Below are positions 17,192 through 24,996 of a stretch of 41,046 nucleotides of DNA, piece after piece. The translations under genes were made by a program, and so were the position numbers. The notes beneath the pieces were generated by a model, which saw only the letters and a list, made by a program, of their open reading frames with translations, was not told the origin of the DNA and made no database searches. The first letter of the stretch is position 1. The number at the start of each line of letters is the position of its first letter. Source of the DNA: Streptomyces torulosus (lineage in GTDB: Bacteria > Actinomycetota > Actinomycetes > Streptomycetales > Streptomycetaceae); NCBI RefSeq assembly GCF_001419765.1, contig NZ_LIRK01000058.1, forward strand, positions 1 through 41,046. Reading direction: 5' to 3'.

Positions 17192-18015
17192 GCGTCGTCC
17201 TTCCCAAGGGGGGTGATCGAAAGGAACAGAACTGGAGCGACTGCGATTCGCGACTACCCCCCTTCTCGCCTGACACACCCTCACCTTTCTTCACTGGCAA
17301 CGCACTTCTGTAATCCGGGAGTTCAGGGCTCGACCAGGTCCACCGGTTCCACCCCTCGGGCGCTGTCTGGTTCGGGCGGGACGTCGCACGTGGCGAACAG
17401 CGACCGACAGGTTTCCGCGTGGGACCGACACGGCCGAGAGCCCCCGATCAGTGAGCCTCTTCAGCGCTGCCGGCTCCGGCGCGAGGATGGCCTTGGCGAC
17501 TGACGTCATTAGATGCGGGCTGCGCCGGGACCTGCGGCCCGGCTGTCACCGCCCCGGTCGCAACCGGCGAGCGCCCCGTACAGCAGGACGTGAGCGGGAT
17601 CCGTCTTCCGCAGGACCCGCAGCAGGCCGCGAGCCCGGCGGGACGGATGGCCGACGAGGGCGGTGACGTAGGTGTGGGAAGTGCCGACGGACATGCCTTG
17701 CGGGAGGCCACCCCGTCACCCAACCAATACCAACTCCGCACATGTTCACGGGACTTCTAGCCAGAGCGGTGCTCGGGCACGCGACGGGGAGTCGATGAGT
17801 ATCGGCCGACAGATGCCGTTGCCTGCATCGAACGGCCAGCCGCTCAGGGACGGGGCTTCGGTCGTCCGGCATGCGACCTGAGGTGGACGACACCTACATC
17901 GCACAGCGTGAACGACCGCCGAAATGCTCAGCCCGGAAGCCGATGGCCTGGACGGCGCGAAGGCACAGGATGGATCCCGTCGAACACCGACTTTCAGAAG
18001 AGGGACGGGATCACC
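17192..18015. other. 824 bases without a supported gene
   Basis: This lies between the divergent levansucrase and a secreted-protein gene. A minus-strand frame at about 17509-17694 (SHTYVTALVGHPSRRARGLL, then LRKTDPAHVLLYG) looks somewhat protein-like, as does the one following it, but neither has a family I recognise nor a good ribosome site. Promoters for the two flanking genes must lie here. Eroded mobile-element sequence is likely but not proven. Confidence 0.45.
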
Positions 18016-18651
18016 ATGACATCTCCTTTACGCCGCAGGACCCTGGCCGTCCTGGCGGCACTCGCCACAGGTCTCACTCTGTCCAGCTCCGCCGTCGCTG
18101 CCTCCGGAGACCGGGAGGGGAAGCCGGCCCGCGCGAGCGTCGTCGGAAGCGCCGAGTTCGTGCTGCCCTACTACAAGGACGACGACATCCGCTCGTTCAC
18201 CTTCGACGCTCATGGTGCCCCGTACAGCCGCCCGCTGCCCGCGATCCCCACGGGCCTGCCCACCGACGCACAGGGGACGATTCTCATATCCCACTACTCG
18301 GCCGAGCGGAACATCACGTACACGTCGAAAGGGAGTGTGGACTGCTTGGTCACGGGACCACGAACCGCGACGGTGACAGCGGTCATCACCGAGGTGAGTC
18401 CTGGCGGGTGGCCCCCCGTCGGGCAGCGCGTCGGCCTGAGCGTCTACGACGGGGGCAGAGACAAGGGCCGTTCGGCCGACCGCGTGGGCTTCTCCTGGAA
18501 CGGTCTGAACCTGCGGCCGGAAGACGACGCCGATCCCGAGGACGCCCCGGTCGGCACCTGTATGGCGCCCGCTCCGTTCGCGCCGGTGACCAGGGGCGGG
18601 TACACGGTCACGCATGCCGAGCTGCCGCCGATGCCGTCGACATCCGACTAG
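18016..18651 (+). CDS. Secreted protein of unknown function
   Basis: A 211-residue product from the ATG at 18016, which begins a typical signal peptide (MTSPLRRRTLAVLAALATGLTLSSSAVAA) after GGGACGGG. The mature part contains SAEFVLPYYKDDDIRSFTFDAHG, then YSRPLPAIPTGLPTDAQGTILISHYSAE, a central beta-rich stretch (RTATVTAVITEV, VGLSVYDGGRDKGRSADRVGFSWNG) and the end CMAPAPFAPVTRGGYTVTHAE. Two Cys residues could form a disulphide. I do not recognise the family. The pattern suits a small exported beta-sandwich protein. The sequence after its stop is a mosaic of transposase and DUF488 remnants. Confidence 0.7.
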   Translation: MTSPLRRRTLAVLAALATGLTLSSSAVAASGDREGKPARASVVGSAEFVLPYYKDDDIRSFTFDAHGAPYSRPLPAIPTGLPTDAQGTILISHYSAERNITYTSKGSVDCLVTGPRTATVTAVITEVSPGGWPPVGQRVGLSVYDGGRDKGRSADRVGFSWNGLNLRPEDDADPEDAPVGTCMAPAPFAPVTRGGYTVTHAELPPMPSTSD

Positions 18652-18664
18652 GGGTGGAACGCAC

Positions 18665-18751
18665 GGTCCCTGCCAGACCGTCTACGAGCGTCGCCGCTGG
18701 TCGGTCGACGGCACCTGGACGGGGATCGGGCAGATCGTCGCCGCCATGGAT
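18665..18751 (+). pseudogene. IS5-type transposase N-terminal fragment
   Basis: The frame reads GPCQTVYERRRWSVDGTW, matching the GPWxTVYxxxRRWxxDGTW segment found near the N-terminus of IS5-type transposases. About 29 codons survive, with no start and no catalytic domain, and the reading continues directly into a DUF488 remnant. Confidence 0.65.
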
Positions 18752-18967
18752 GCCCTCATGAACCAGGCACATCAGGAGCGCACCGCGGTGATGTGCAGCG
18801 AAGCGGCGTGGTGGCGATGCCACCGGCGCCTGATCGCCGACTTCGCCGTCCTGTCCGGCGGAATGCCCGTCCGCCACTTGATGCGCGATGGACGCCTCAC
18901 AGCGCACCGTCCGACGCCAGGGGTGCGCCTTCGCGACGACCGCCTGCTTGTGTACGACGACGCCTGA
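18752..18967 (+). pseudogene. DUF488-family C-terminal fragment fused to IS remnant
   Basis: About 71 codons remain. ERTAVMCSEAAWWRCHRRLIADFAVLSGGMPVRHL is the hallmark C-terminal part of DUF488 (xAVMCxExxPWRCHRxLIAD with a following V-H motif). The N-terminal half, normally around 100 residues, is absent and is replaced in frame by transposase sequence, so the gene was truncated by an insertion. Intact DUF488 proteins are cytoplasmic and of uncertain function. Confidence 0.72.
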
Positions 18968-19331
18968 CGTCTGGAGTCCGTCGACCTCATCGACCGCAAG
19001 ACCGAGTAGTCCGGACCTGGTGGCCGTCCGGCTCGCGCGCAAGGAATCGCATGAGCGCTCGCTTCTCGATCTGAGAAGCGGCGACGTCGACCGCTGCGAG
19101 CTGTCCGCGAACAACCCGCGGACGATCACCCGGGCCTTGGGAGTGCGGGTGCCGACTCTTGCTCGGTGTCCCGGTGACTTCTCGTCCCATCGTCCGTGCG
19201 GTGGCCGGAACGGCGCCGGAAAGTGATACGGCATCAAGTCAAAGTCATCGAAGTGCCCTCGGTCGTCTTCCGGGACGGTGGCCTCGCCCATATCCTCGTG
19301 CGGCCGATGTTACCGATGGTAAGGGATGGCG
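18968..19331. other. Intergenic region before the FAD oxidoreductase
   Basis: No gene is supported in these 364 bases. Bases 19310-19331 contain ATGTTACCGATGGTAAGG just before the chosen start, the likely 5' leader and ribosome site of the oxidoreductase. The remainder looks like non-functional sequence. Confidence 0.4.
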
Positions 19332-21095
19332 ATGAGCGGCACGACGCGCAGAGGGTTCCTGGGTACGGCCGCGGCCGCCGGTGGCGGGATCGCCCTCGGC
19401 GCCCCTCAGCCGGCTTCGGCCGAGAACGGCGCAAGAGCGCAGACCGTGGCCGTGCTGGGTGGGGGCGTCGCCGGGCTCACGGCCGCGCACGAACTCGCCG
19501 AGCGTGGCTTCCGGGTCACGGTCTACGAACGCAAGGCGCTGGGCGGCAAGGCCCGCAGCATGGACGTACCGGACAGCGGCACGGGCGGCCGCAGCCCCCT
19601 GCCAGGGGAACACGGCTTCCGCTTCATCCCCGGCATCTACCACAATCTGCCCGACACCATGCGGCGCATCCCGCTCCCCGGCAACGCAGGCAGTGTCCAC
19701 GACAACCTCGTCGCGCCCAAGGAGATGCTGTTCGCCCGGTCCGGCGGTCGCGAGGACATCCGGATCCCGCTGCCCTGGCCCGGCAACACCCCGGTCGAAC
19801 TCACCCCCGACGAGCTCCGCCGCGCCATCACCTCGGTCCTGGACACGGCCTTCAACCTCCCCCTCCACGAGGCCCTCTACTTCGCCAACCGCTTTCTGGT
19901 CTTCCTCACCAGCTGCGACGAGCGCCGCGACGACGTATGGGAGCGGACGCCGTGGTGGGAGTTCGTCCGGGCCGGACGGATGTCCTACGACTACCAGCGG
20001 ATCCTCGCCGTCGGCATCACCCGCAACATCGTGGCCACCAAGGCGGAGGAGGCCAGCACCCGTACGGTCGCCACCCTGCTGGAGGCCTTCGCCTTCAACC
20101 TTCTGGGGCGAGGCGCGGACGGACCACTGGACCGGATCCTCAACGCGCCCACCAACGAGGCATGGATCGACCCCTGGGTGACGTACCTGAGGTCACTCGG
20201 GGTCGAGTTCCGCGTCGGCTGGACCGTACGGGACCTGGCGCTGGACGCCGGGGTGATCGCCGGAGCCGTCGTGGAGGACCCGGCAGGCGCACGCCGGACC
20301 ATCACCGCCGACCACTACATCTCGGCGATGCCGGTCGAGCACGCCCGCCGCACATGGAACTCCGCCGTACGCGCCGCCGATCCCCAACTGGCCGAGTGCG
20401 ACCGACTGGAGACGGACTGGATGACCGGCATACAGTTCTATCTGACCGAGCGTACGCCGATCCTGCACGGTCACCTCGACCTCATCGACTCCCCGTGGTC
20501 GCTGACCGCGATCGCCCAAGCCCAGCACTGGCCGGGCCACGACTTCCGCGCCGACTTCGGCGACGGCACGGTCGCGGACTGCCTGTCCGTGGACGTCTCC
20601 GAGTGGGACCGACCGGGCATCCTGTACGGCAAGACGGCCAAGCAATGCACCCGTACCGAAGTCGCCCGCGAGGTGTGGGCGCAGTTGAAGGCGGCTCTCA
20701 ACGACAGCGGCCGCACGGTTCTCAAAGACTCCGTGCTGCACTCCTGGTTCCTCGATCCGGCTGTGGACGGACTCGGCACGCCCACCCCGGTCAACGAGGA
20801 ACAGCTGCTCATCCATCCGGTGGGGACCTTCCACCATCGCCCGCGGTCGGCCACGAAAATCCCCAACCTCTTCCTGGCAGGCGACTACGTGGCCGTTCCC
20901 ATCGATCTCGCCACCATGGAGGGCGCCAACTCTTCGGCTCGGCAGGCCGTCAACGCCCTGCTGGAACGGACCGCCTCGACCGCCGAGCGGTGCACCGTGA
21001 CCCCCTTGTACCGGCCCCCCGAGTTGGAGGCGCTCAAGCGGCACGACCGTACCCGCTACCTCCTTCGACTGCCGAACGTCTTCGACTTCGGCTGA
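19332..21095 (+). CDS. Tat-exported FAD-dependent oxidoreductase (phytoene desaturase / hydroxysqualene dehydroxylase-like)
   Basis: A 587-residue flavoprotein. The ATG at 19332 is preferred over 19326 because AAGGG lies at normal spacing. Residues 1-30 form a Tat signal (TTRRGFLGTAAAAGGG to PASA). The FAD-binding Rossmann motif VAVLGGGVAGLTAAHELAERG (40-60) ends in VTVYER, followed by GGKARS, the pattern of the amine oxidase / phytoene desaturase superfamily. The C-terminal flavin motif IPNLFLAGDYVAVPIDLATMEGANSSARQAV is intact. The architecture resembles carotenoid desaturases and hydroxysqualene dehydroxylase more than monoamine oxidases, but no isoprenoid synthase gene is adjacent. An exported enzyme of this type is unusual. 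The gene is intact although IS fragments lie on both sides. Confidence 0.82.
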   Translation: MSGTTRRGFLGTAAAAGGGIALGAPQPASAENGARAQTVAVLGGGVAGLTAAHELAERGFRVTVYERKALGGKARSMDVPDSGTGGRSPLPGEHGFRFIPGIYHNLPDTMRRIPLPGNAGSVHDNLVAPKEMLFARSGGREDIRIPLPWPGNTPVELTPDELRRAITSVLDTAFNLPLHEALYFANRFLVFLTSCDERRDDVWERTPWWEFVRAGRMSYDYQRILAVGITRNIVATKAEEASTRTVATLLEAFAFNLLGRGADGPLDRILNAPTNEAWIDPWVTYLRSLGVEFRVGWTVRDLALDAGVIAGAVVEDPAGARRTITADHYISAMPVEHARRTWNSAVRAADPQLAECDRLETDWMTGIQFYLTERTPILHGHLDLIDSPWSLTAIAQAQHWPGHDFRADFGDGTVADCLSVDVSEWDRPGILYGKTAKQCTRTEVAREVWAQLKAALNDSGRTVLKDSVLHSWFLDPAVDGLGTPTPVNEEQLLIHPVGTFHHRPRSATKIPNLFLAGDYVAVPIDLATMEGANSSARQAVNALLERTASTAERCTVTPLYRPPELEALKRHDRTRYLLRLPNVFDFG

Positions 21096-21288
21096 CAGCC
21101 GCTGCCGTGCACGCGTTCCGAGGGACAGCTTGTGATCGGACCGCCTCGCATTGCCGATGAGAAGGGCCGGCCCGCCAAAGCGACGCCGCGCGGAGGTCAC
21201 GGCGACGGTGAACGCGGCGGCGATGAACGTCGGCCCGCCCGCCGGCCTGCACACGTAGTGGGCAACGTGGCGCCGACGTCGGCGGTCC

Positions 21289-21491
21289 CGGCTTGAGGGC
21301 CGCTCGCGCGGGCGGTCCCGCGGCGGGCTGACCAGCAAGCTCCACCTGCCCGTCGGCCGGCGCTGCCGGCCGACCGTCATCCCGGAGAGGCAAGACCGAG
21401 CCACCAGCCGCCGAAAGAAAGGCAGTCGGGGCGGCAGGCCGGTCACCCACGACATCGACCTGTACCGCGACCGCGGCACCGTTGAACGGGC
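21289..21491 (+). pseudogene. IS5-type transposase C-terminal fragment with internal deletion
   Basis: The frame reads GRSRGGLTSKLHLPVGRRCRP and then VIPERQDRATSRRKKG, RGGRPVTHDIDLY and RDRGTVERA. These are the well-known segments around the second Asp and the final Glu of IS5-type DDE transposases, but about 50 residues between RCRP and VIPERQ are missing. It is non-functional. Its orientation is the same as the N-terminal fragment at 18665. Confidence 0.72.
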
Positions 21492-21499
21492 CACCAACG

Positions 21500-21706
21500 T
21501 CCACGATGAGGACGGCGTCCTTGGCGAACCGCTTGCGGGGGCTGGAGAGCGAACAACGGCCCGAGGTGATTGATGATGCGGTCCGCCGCAGACTTTGACA
21601 CCCCGAACAGCGGCGCGAGCTGCCGCATCGTGAGGTTCGTGCGCCAGTACGCCGCGACCAGCAGAGCTATCCAGGACGGCTCCGACGCCGTGATCACACC
21701 AGCCAC
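21500..21706 (-). pseudogene. Second IS5-type (DDE_Tnp_4) transposase N-terminal fragment
   Basis: On the minus strand the frame reads MAGVITASEPSWIA then LLVAAYWRTNLTMRQLAPLF and GVSKSAADRIINHLGPLFALQP. This is the N-terminal helix-turn-helix part of a common Streptomyces IS5-type transposase. About 30 residues normally found between SWIA and LLVAAYW are deleted in frame. After LQP a frameshift is needed to continue into RKRFAKDAVLIVD, the first catalytic Asp region. It then ends where the other, oppositely oriented IS fragment begins. Confidence 0.78.
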
Positions 21707-21767
21707 ACCAAGATCATCCCAGGCCGGTTAGGGTGCCTTCGTCGAGCCGACGGACTGAAGACGGATG

Positions 21768-22026
21768 ATGGAGCAGGACGAAGCCCTGCAACTCGCGGTG
21801 GCGTTTCTCGCGCACAGCCAGCGCGATGACGAGACGCCTCTCGCCGTCGAGGCAGAGCGGGTCCGTGAGAACAACGGACTCCTGATCGTGCCCTACAACT
21901 CCGTGCAGTACCTCGCCTCGCGTGATGTGAGAGAGCAGCTGCTGGACTGCTGGCCCATCCTCGTCGACCTTGCGTGCGGAGACGTGCGATTCGGGACCCT
22001 GGACGAGCGGCATCTGTGGAGGATGT
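21768..22026 (+). pseudogene. Imm35/YrhB-like immunity protein, 3' end cut off by an IS end
   Basis: About 86 codons from the ATG at 21768 (an in-frame ATG at 21765 is equally possible). The sequence EALQLAVAFLAHSQRDDETPLAVEAERVRENNGLLIVPYNSVQYL, then LLDCWPILVDLACGDVRFGTLDERHLWR, has the pattern of Imm35/YrhB-type proteins, which protect cells against partner toxins in polymorphic toxin loci. The reading normally ends a few residues after HLWR. Here it runs into a TTTGACAGCGAAG terminal repeat and then unrelated sequence up to 22280. No toxin gene is beside it. A nearly complete fold may survive, so some function is possible. Confidence 0.65.
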
Positions 22027-22091
22027 CCTTTGACAGCGAAGTGAGTCGGGCCGAAGTCGCTGAACTTCGCGGACCAACTTCGCTGTCAACG
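22027..22091. repeat. Inverted pair of TTCGCTGTCAA-type terminal repeats (left)
   Basis: CCTTTGACAGCGAAGTGAGTC (reverse orientation) is at 22027-22047 and GGACCAACTTCGCTGTCAAC (forward) at 22071-22090. The same motif occurs as direct repeats at 24475-24544. Multiple short terminal repeats ending in TGTCA are typical of IS21-type elements. Bases 22092-22304 show no recognisable gene and look like IS debris. Confidence 0.6.
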
Positions 22092-22304
22092 CAGTCGCGT
22101 GACGCTTCTTTCGGCCCGGACCCCCTGGCCGCCTGCGCCGACTGGGTTGGATGGCAAGGAGCGCCATGTGGAAGGCCAACCTCTTGCGGTGAACCTGCGT
22201 CGGCCGCCCGCGGGCCGGTGTGGGCCTTCCCCTTTTGCCGGGGCGACGTACCTCCCGGCAGCGGTAGTTCCGCGCGATAGCGGGCTCACACGGCGCTACG
22301 AGGT

Positions 22305-22724
22305 TCACGGCGCCGGTACGGCACCGATCTGCTGCATCACCCCGAGGAGATCGGGCTGGCCCCGTTCGCCGACGATCCGGCCGTCGGCCAGGTAGTAGAA
22401 GTTCATGGCCTGCACCGAGATCTTGCTGCCGCTCGCCGGGATCCCGAAGAATTCACCGTCGTGGGTTCCCCGCATGGTGAACCGCGCGGCCACGGTGTCG
22501 CCTTCGGTGACCGTCTCCTCCAGCGTCCACTGGACGTCGGGGAAGGCGCCGCGCATCATCCCGATGACTTCCATGTACCCATCGGGCCCTCGCAGTGGTT
22601 CCGGGTGGCTTGGCGCGTGGAACACCGCGTCCGGAGAAATGACCTCGCGGCCGAGATCCTCGTTGCCCGCGTTGATGAACTCGACGAAACGGTTCATCAC
22701 TGACTCGGTGGACTGCGATGGCAT
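22305..22724 (-). CDS. SnoaL-like / NTF2-fold protein (ester cyclase family)
   Basis: A 139-residue protein. The start at 22724 follows GGAGAGG; longer upstream readings cross the promoter. The sequence has SVMNRFVEFINAGNEDLGREVISPDAVFHAPSHPEPLRGPDGYMEVIGMMRGAFPDVQWTLEETVTEGDTVAARFTMRGTHDGEFFGIPASG. This is the SnoaL-like polyketide-cyclase family, in which members either close polyketide rings or serve as small-molecule binding or stress proteins. With no polyketide synthase nearby, a detoxification or stress role is more likely. It diverges from the padR-type gene across a perfect palindrome, so repression by that regulator is probable. Confidence 0.88.
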   Translation of the reverse strand: MPSQSTESVMNRFVEFINAGNEDLGREVISPDAVFHAPSHPEPLRGPDGYMEVIGMMRGAFPDVQWTLEETVTEGDTVAARFTMRGTHDGEFFGIPASGSKISVQAMNFYYLADGRIVGERGQPDLLGVMQQIGAVPAP

Positions 22725-22770
22725 CTTGCTGTGCCTCTCCAGAGACGTTTGGGCGGATACCTGGGAGCGT

Positions 22771-22804
22771 AACATCGATTCGATGTTCACATCGAATCGA
22801 TGTT
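22771..22804. promoter_or_regulatory. Perfect 15-bp-arm palindrome, probable PadR operator
   Basis: AACATCGATTCGATG (22771-22785) and CATCGAATCGATGTT (22790-22804) are exact reverse complements around TTCA. Each arm also holds an inner ATCGATTCGAT-type palindrome. It sits between the divergent SnoaL-like and PadR genes, 20 bases before the PadR start, and fits the ATGT/ACAT style of PadR sites. Confidence 0.82.
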
Positions 22805-22823
22805 CGCGTGCGAAGATGGACTC

Positions 22824-23402
22824 ATGCTGGAACTCGCGATACTCGGCTTCCTCGCCGAGGGACCCCTGCCTGGACACGAGCTGCGCCGCCGCGTCTCACA
22901 GCTGACCGGTTACACGCGGCCGGTCAGTGACGGCAGCCTGTATCCGGCGATCAATCGCCTGACCAGGGCGGGCTTGATCGAGCGGCACGCCGACCCGGCC
23001 GCGGGGGCGGCCCGGTACGTGCTCAGCCTGACTGCGGCCGGGCGGGCCGAGATGCTTCAGCGTCTACGAAAGCCCGCCGACCACGAGATCACCGACTTCA
23101 CCCGGTTCTACGTCGTCCTGGCATTCCTCTCCCACCTGCCCGAGGTGGCCGAACAGCACGCGGTGCTGCGCAGACGGCTGGAGTTCCTGGAAGAACCGGC
23201 GAGTTTCTTCTACGACAACGAGCGGCCCCTGCGTGCCGAGGAGATCGCCGACCCCTACCGGCGGGGCATGCTGCTCACCGCCCGCGCCACCAGCCGCGCC
23301 GAACGGACCTGGCTGCGCGAGACCCTCGGGGAGGAACCGCCCGTATTCGACACCGGATACACCGACAGCGATCCGCATGCGCCCGCTGCTCCCGCAAGCT
23401 GA
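22824..23402 (+). CDS. PadR-family transcriptional regulator
   Basis: A 192-residue regulator starting at the ATG at 22824, downstream of the palindrome. The N-terminal winged helix reads MLELAILGFLAEGPLPGHELRRRVSQLTGYTRPVSDGSLYPAINRLTRAGLIERHAD and GAARYVLSLTAAGRAEML, a textbook PadR domain (about 1-80). The C-terminal dimerisation part is PadR subfamily-1-like and ends with a disordered tail. It probably represses its own gene, the divergent SnoaL-like gene and the quinone oxidoreductase gene 20 bases downstream, releasing them when it binds a phenolic or redox-active ligand. The ligand is inferred from the family. Confidence 0.93.
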   Translation: MLELAILGFLAEGPLPGHELRRRVSQLTGYTRPVSDGSLYPAINRLTRAGLIERHADPAAGAARYVLSLTAAGRAEMLQRLRKPADHEITDFTRFYVVLAFLSHLPEVAEQHAVLRRRLEFLEEPASFFYDNERPLRAEEIADPYRRGMLLTARATSRAERTWLRETLGEEPPVFDTGYTDSDPHAPAAPAS

Positions 23403-23422
23403 CTGTCCACGGAGGTACCCCC

Positions 23423-24400
23423 ATGCTTGCTTCCTGGTACGACGCCCAGGGCCCCGCCGCCGACGTCCTGCACGTCGGTGAACTCCCTGATCCCGTCCCC
23501 GGCCCCGGCGAGGTCCGCGTCCGCGTCACCGTCTCGGGCGTCAACCCCGGCGACACCAAGAAACGGCGCGGCTGGCTCGGCTCGTCCATGCCCTTCCCGC
23601 GGGTGATCCCGCACAGCGACGCCGCCGGAGTCATCGACGCCGTGGGCACCGGAGTCGACGTCCACCGCGTCGGACAACGGGTCTGGGTACACGGCGCCCA
23701 GTCCTACCGCCCCTTCGGCACCGCCGCCCAGTACACCGTCGTACCCGACCGCCAAGCCCCACCCCTGCCCGCCCACCTCAGTGACGAGCTGGGCGCGAGC
23801 CTCGGCATCCCCGGCATCACCGCCCACCGCACCGTCTTCGCCGACGGCCCGGTCGACGGCCAACTGGTCCTGGTCCACGGAGTCCTTGGCGGCGTCGGCT
23901 CCCTGGCCGCCCAGCTTGCCCACTGGGCCGGTGCCACCGTGATCGCCACCGTCCGCCGCACCGCGGACCTCGACCGCGTCGATCCGGCCGTCGCCCACGC
24001 CGTCGCCCTGGATACCGGCGACCCCGCCGCTGCCATCCGCTCGTACGCCCCACGGGGCGTCGACCGGATCATCGAGGTCGCGCTGTCGGACAACGCCGAT
24101 CTCGACAACGCCGTCGCCGCCAACAATGCCGTCATCGCCGCCTATGCCACCCGCTCAGACCGCACCGAAATCCCTTTCTGGCCGCTGCTGTTCAACAACG
24201 TCACCCTGCGGCTGCTCGGCAGCGACGACTTCCCCGCCGAGGCCAAGCGCCAGGCCGCCCGCGACCTCACCGCCGCCGCCGTCGGCGCCCTCACCGTCGA
24301 CGTCCGCGACCGCTACCCGCTGGACCAAATCACCAAGGCCCACGACCACGTCGACACCGGCGGTGTCCACGGCCGCATACTGGTCACCCTCCCCCAATAG
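23423..24400 (+). CDS. NADPH:quinone oxidoreductase-type MDR protein
   Basis: A 325-residue cytoplasmic enzyme with ribosome site GGAGG. The N-terminal domain has PGEVRVRVTVSGVNPGDTKKRRGW, then IPHSDAAGVIDAVGTGVDVHRVGQRVWVHG, and the nucleotide-binding half has LVHGVLGGVGSLAAQLAHWAGATVIATVRR. It lacks the zinc-binding Cys/His pattern of alcohol dehydrogenases, as in quinone oxidoreductases (zeta-crystallin group). It would reduce quinones or enones using NADPH. It lies in the same direction as padR and is likely under the same control, which supports a role in defence against reactive aromatic compounds. Confidence 0.92.
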   Translation: MLASWYDAQGPAADVLHVGELPDPVPGPGEVRVRVTVSGVNPGDTKKRRGWLGSSMPFPRVIPHSDAAGVIDAVGTGVDVHRVGQRVWVHGAQSYRPFGTAAQYTVVPDRQAPPLPAHLSDELGASLGIPGITAHRTVFADGPVDGQLVLVHGVLGGVGSLAAQLAHWAGATVIATVRRTADLDRVDPAVAHAVALDTGDPAAAIRSYAPRGVDRIIEVALSDNADLDNAVAANNAVIAAYATRSDRTEIPFWPLLFNNVTLRLLGSDDFPAEAKRQAARDLTAAAVGALTVDVRDRYPLDQITKAHDHVDTGGVHGRILVTLPQ

Positions 24401-24474
24401 CGCAGACTCGGAACACCGGCCGGTCACCAGCAACCCCCTTCTCATTGACGGCTACTGGATCGCTCACCTCACAC

Positions 24475-24544
24475 GACTGAGTTCACTGTCAAAGAAGCCG
24501 AAACGACTGGGTTCGCTGTCAAACGACTCAATCGGATGTCAAGG
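24475..24544 (+). repeat. Three direct copies of a GACTGRGTTCRCTGTCAA-type repeat (right)
   Basis: Copies begin at 24475, 24505 and 24525 (the third more diverged). Inverted and direct copies of the same motif are at 22027-22091. Together these frame the SnoaL-PadR-oxidoreductase cassette in the manner of IS21-type terminal repeats, but no istA/istB transposase genes are present. Confidence 0.6.
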
Positions 24545-24582
24545 GACAGAGGAACCCGAGCACCTGACGGCTGTCCGCACTT

Positions 24583-24979
24583 ACCCGTCTCAACGATCTT
24601 TGACGGCGTCTCAACGAAGTGTGCCCGGCTTGGTCGGCTCTCGGGTTCAGCTGTCGGAGTCGACGGCGTCGCGGGCGGCCCGACAACCCGCTTGCCGCGC
24701 TCTACTCACCGGCCCGCACCGTCGCCATGCGCCGCGACTTGCTCGCCGCCTGGCGCGACCCGGAACACGCCGGTACCCAGGACCACGAAAGCCACAGCAT
24801 CGACTGGTCGCTGCGGGTCCTCGCAGCAACCGCCTACTCCGATCGCCCGGGATACCGCGAAGAGTGGGCCCCTGCCGACGACGAGCCGGCCTGACACCGT
24901 CGACTCCGCCAGCTGAACCCGAGGGCTGACCCAAGCCGGTCAAACGTCGTTGAGACTCGTCAAGTTCGTCGAGACGGGT
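24583..24979. mobile_element. About 400-bp unit with long imperfect inverted ends
   Basis: The left end starts ACCCGTCTCAACGATCTT (24583-24619). The right end (24945-24979) is its imperfect reverse complement, starting ACCCGTCTCGACGAACTT when read inward. Both ends contain two GTCTCRACGA blocks. It encodes no transposase, so it is either a MITE-like unit or the collapsed remains of a larger IS. It contains a DUF6221-like gene fragment. Confidence 0.6.
24670..24894 (+). pseudogene. DUF6221-like C-terminal fragment
   Basis: The frame ends with SLRVLAATAYSDRPGYREEWAPADDE, which resembles the C-terminal signature of the DUF6221 family (LPYADRPGYxEEWRP). Upstream residues ARTVAMRRDLLAAW are compatible with the preceding helix. 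The N-terminal half is missing and no start with a ribosome site is seen. DUF6221 proteins are small, of unknown function and common in Streptomyces accessory regions. Confidence 0.5.
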
Positions 24980-24996
24980 CACGCACCACAGTTACG

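Noticed and set aside
22305..24400. SnoaL-like gene as evidence of a polyketide cluster
   Set aside because: No synthase, acyl carrier or tailoring genes nearby. The PadR and quinone oxidoreductase context favours stress response.
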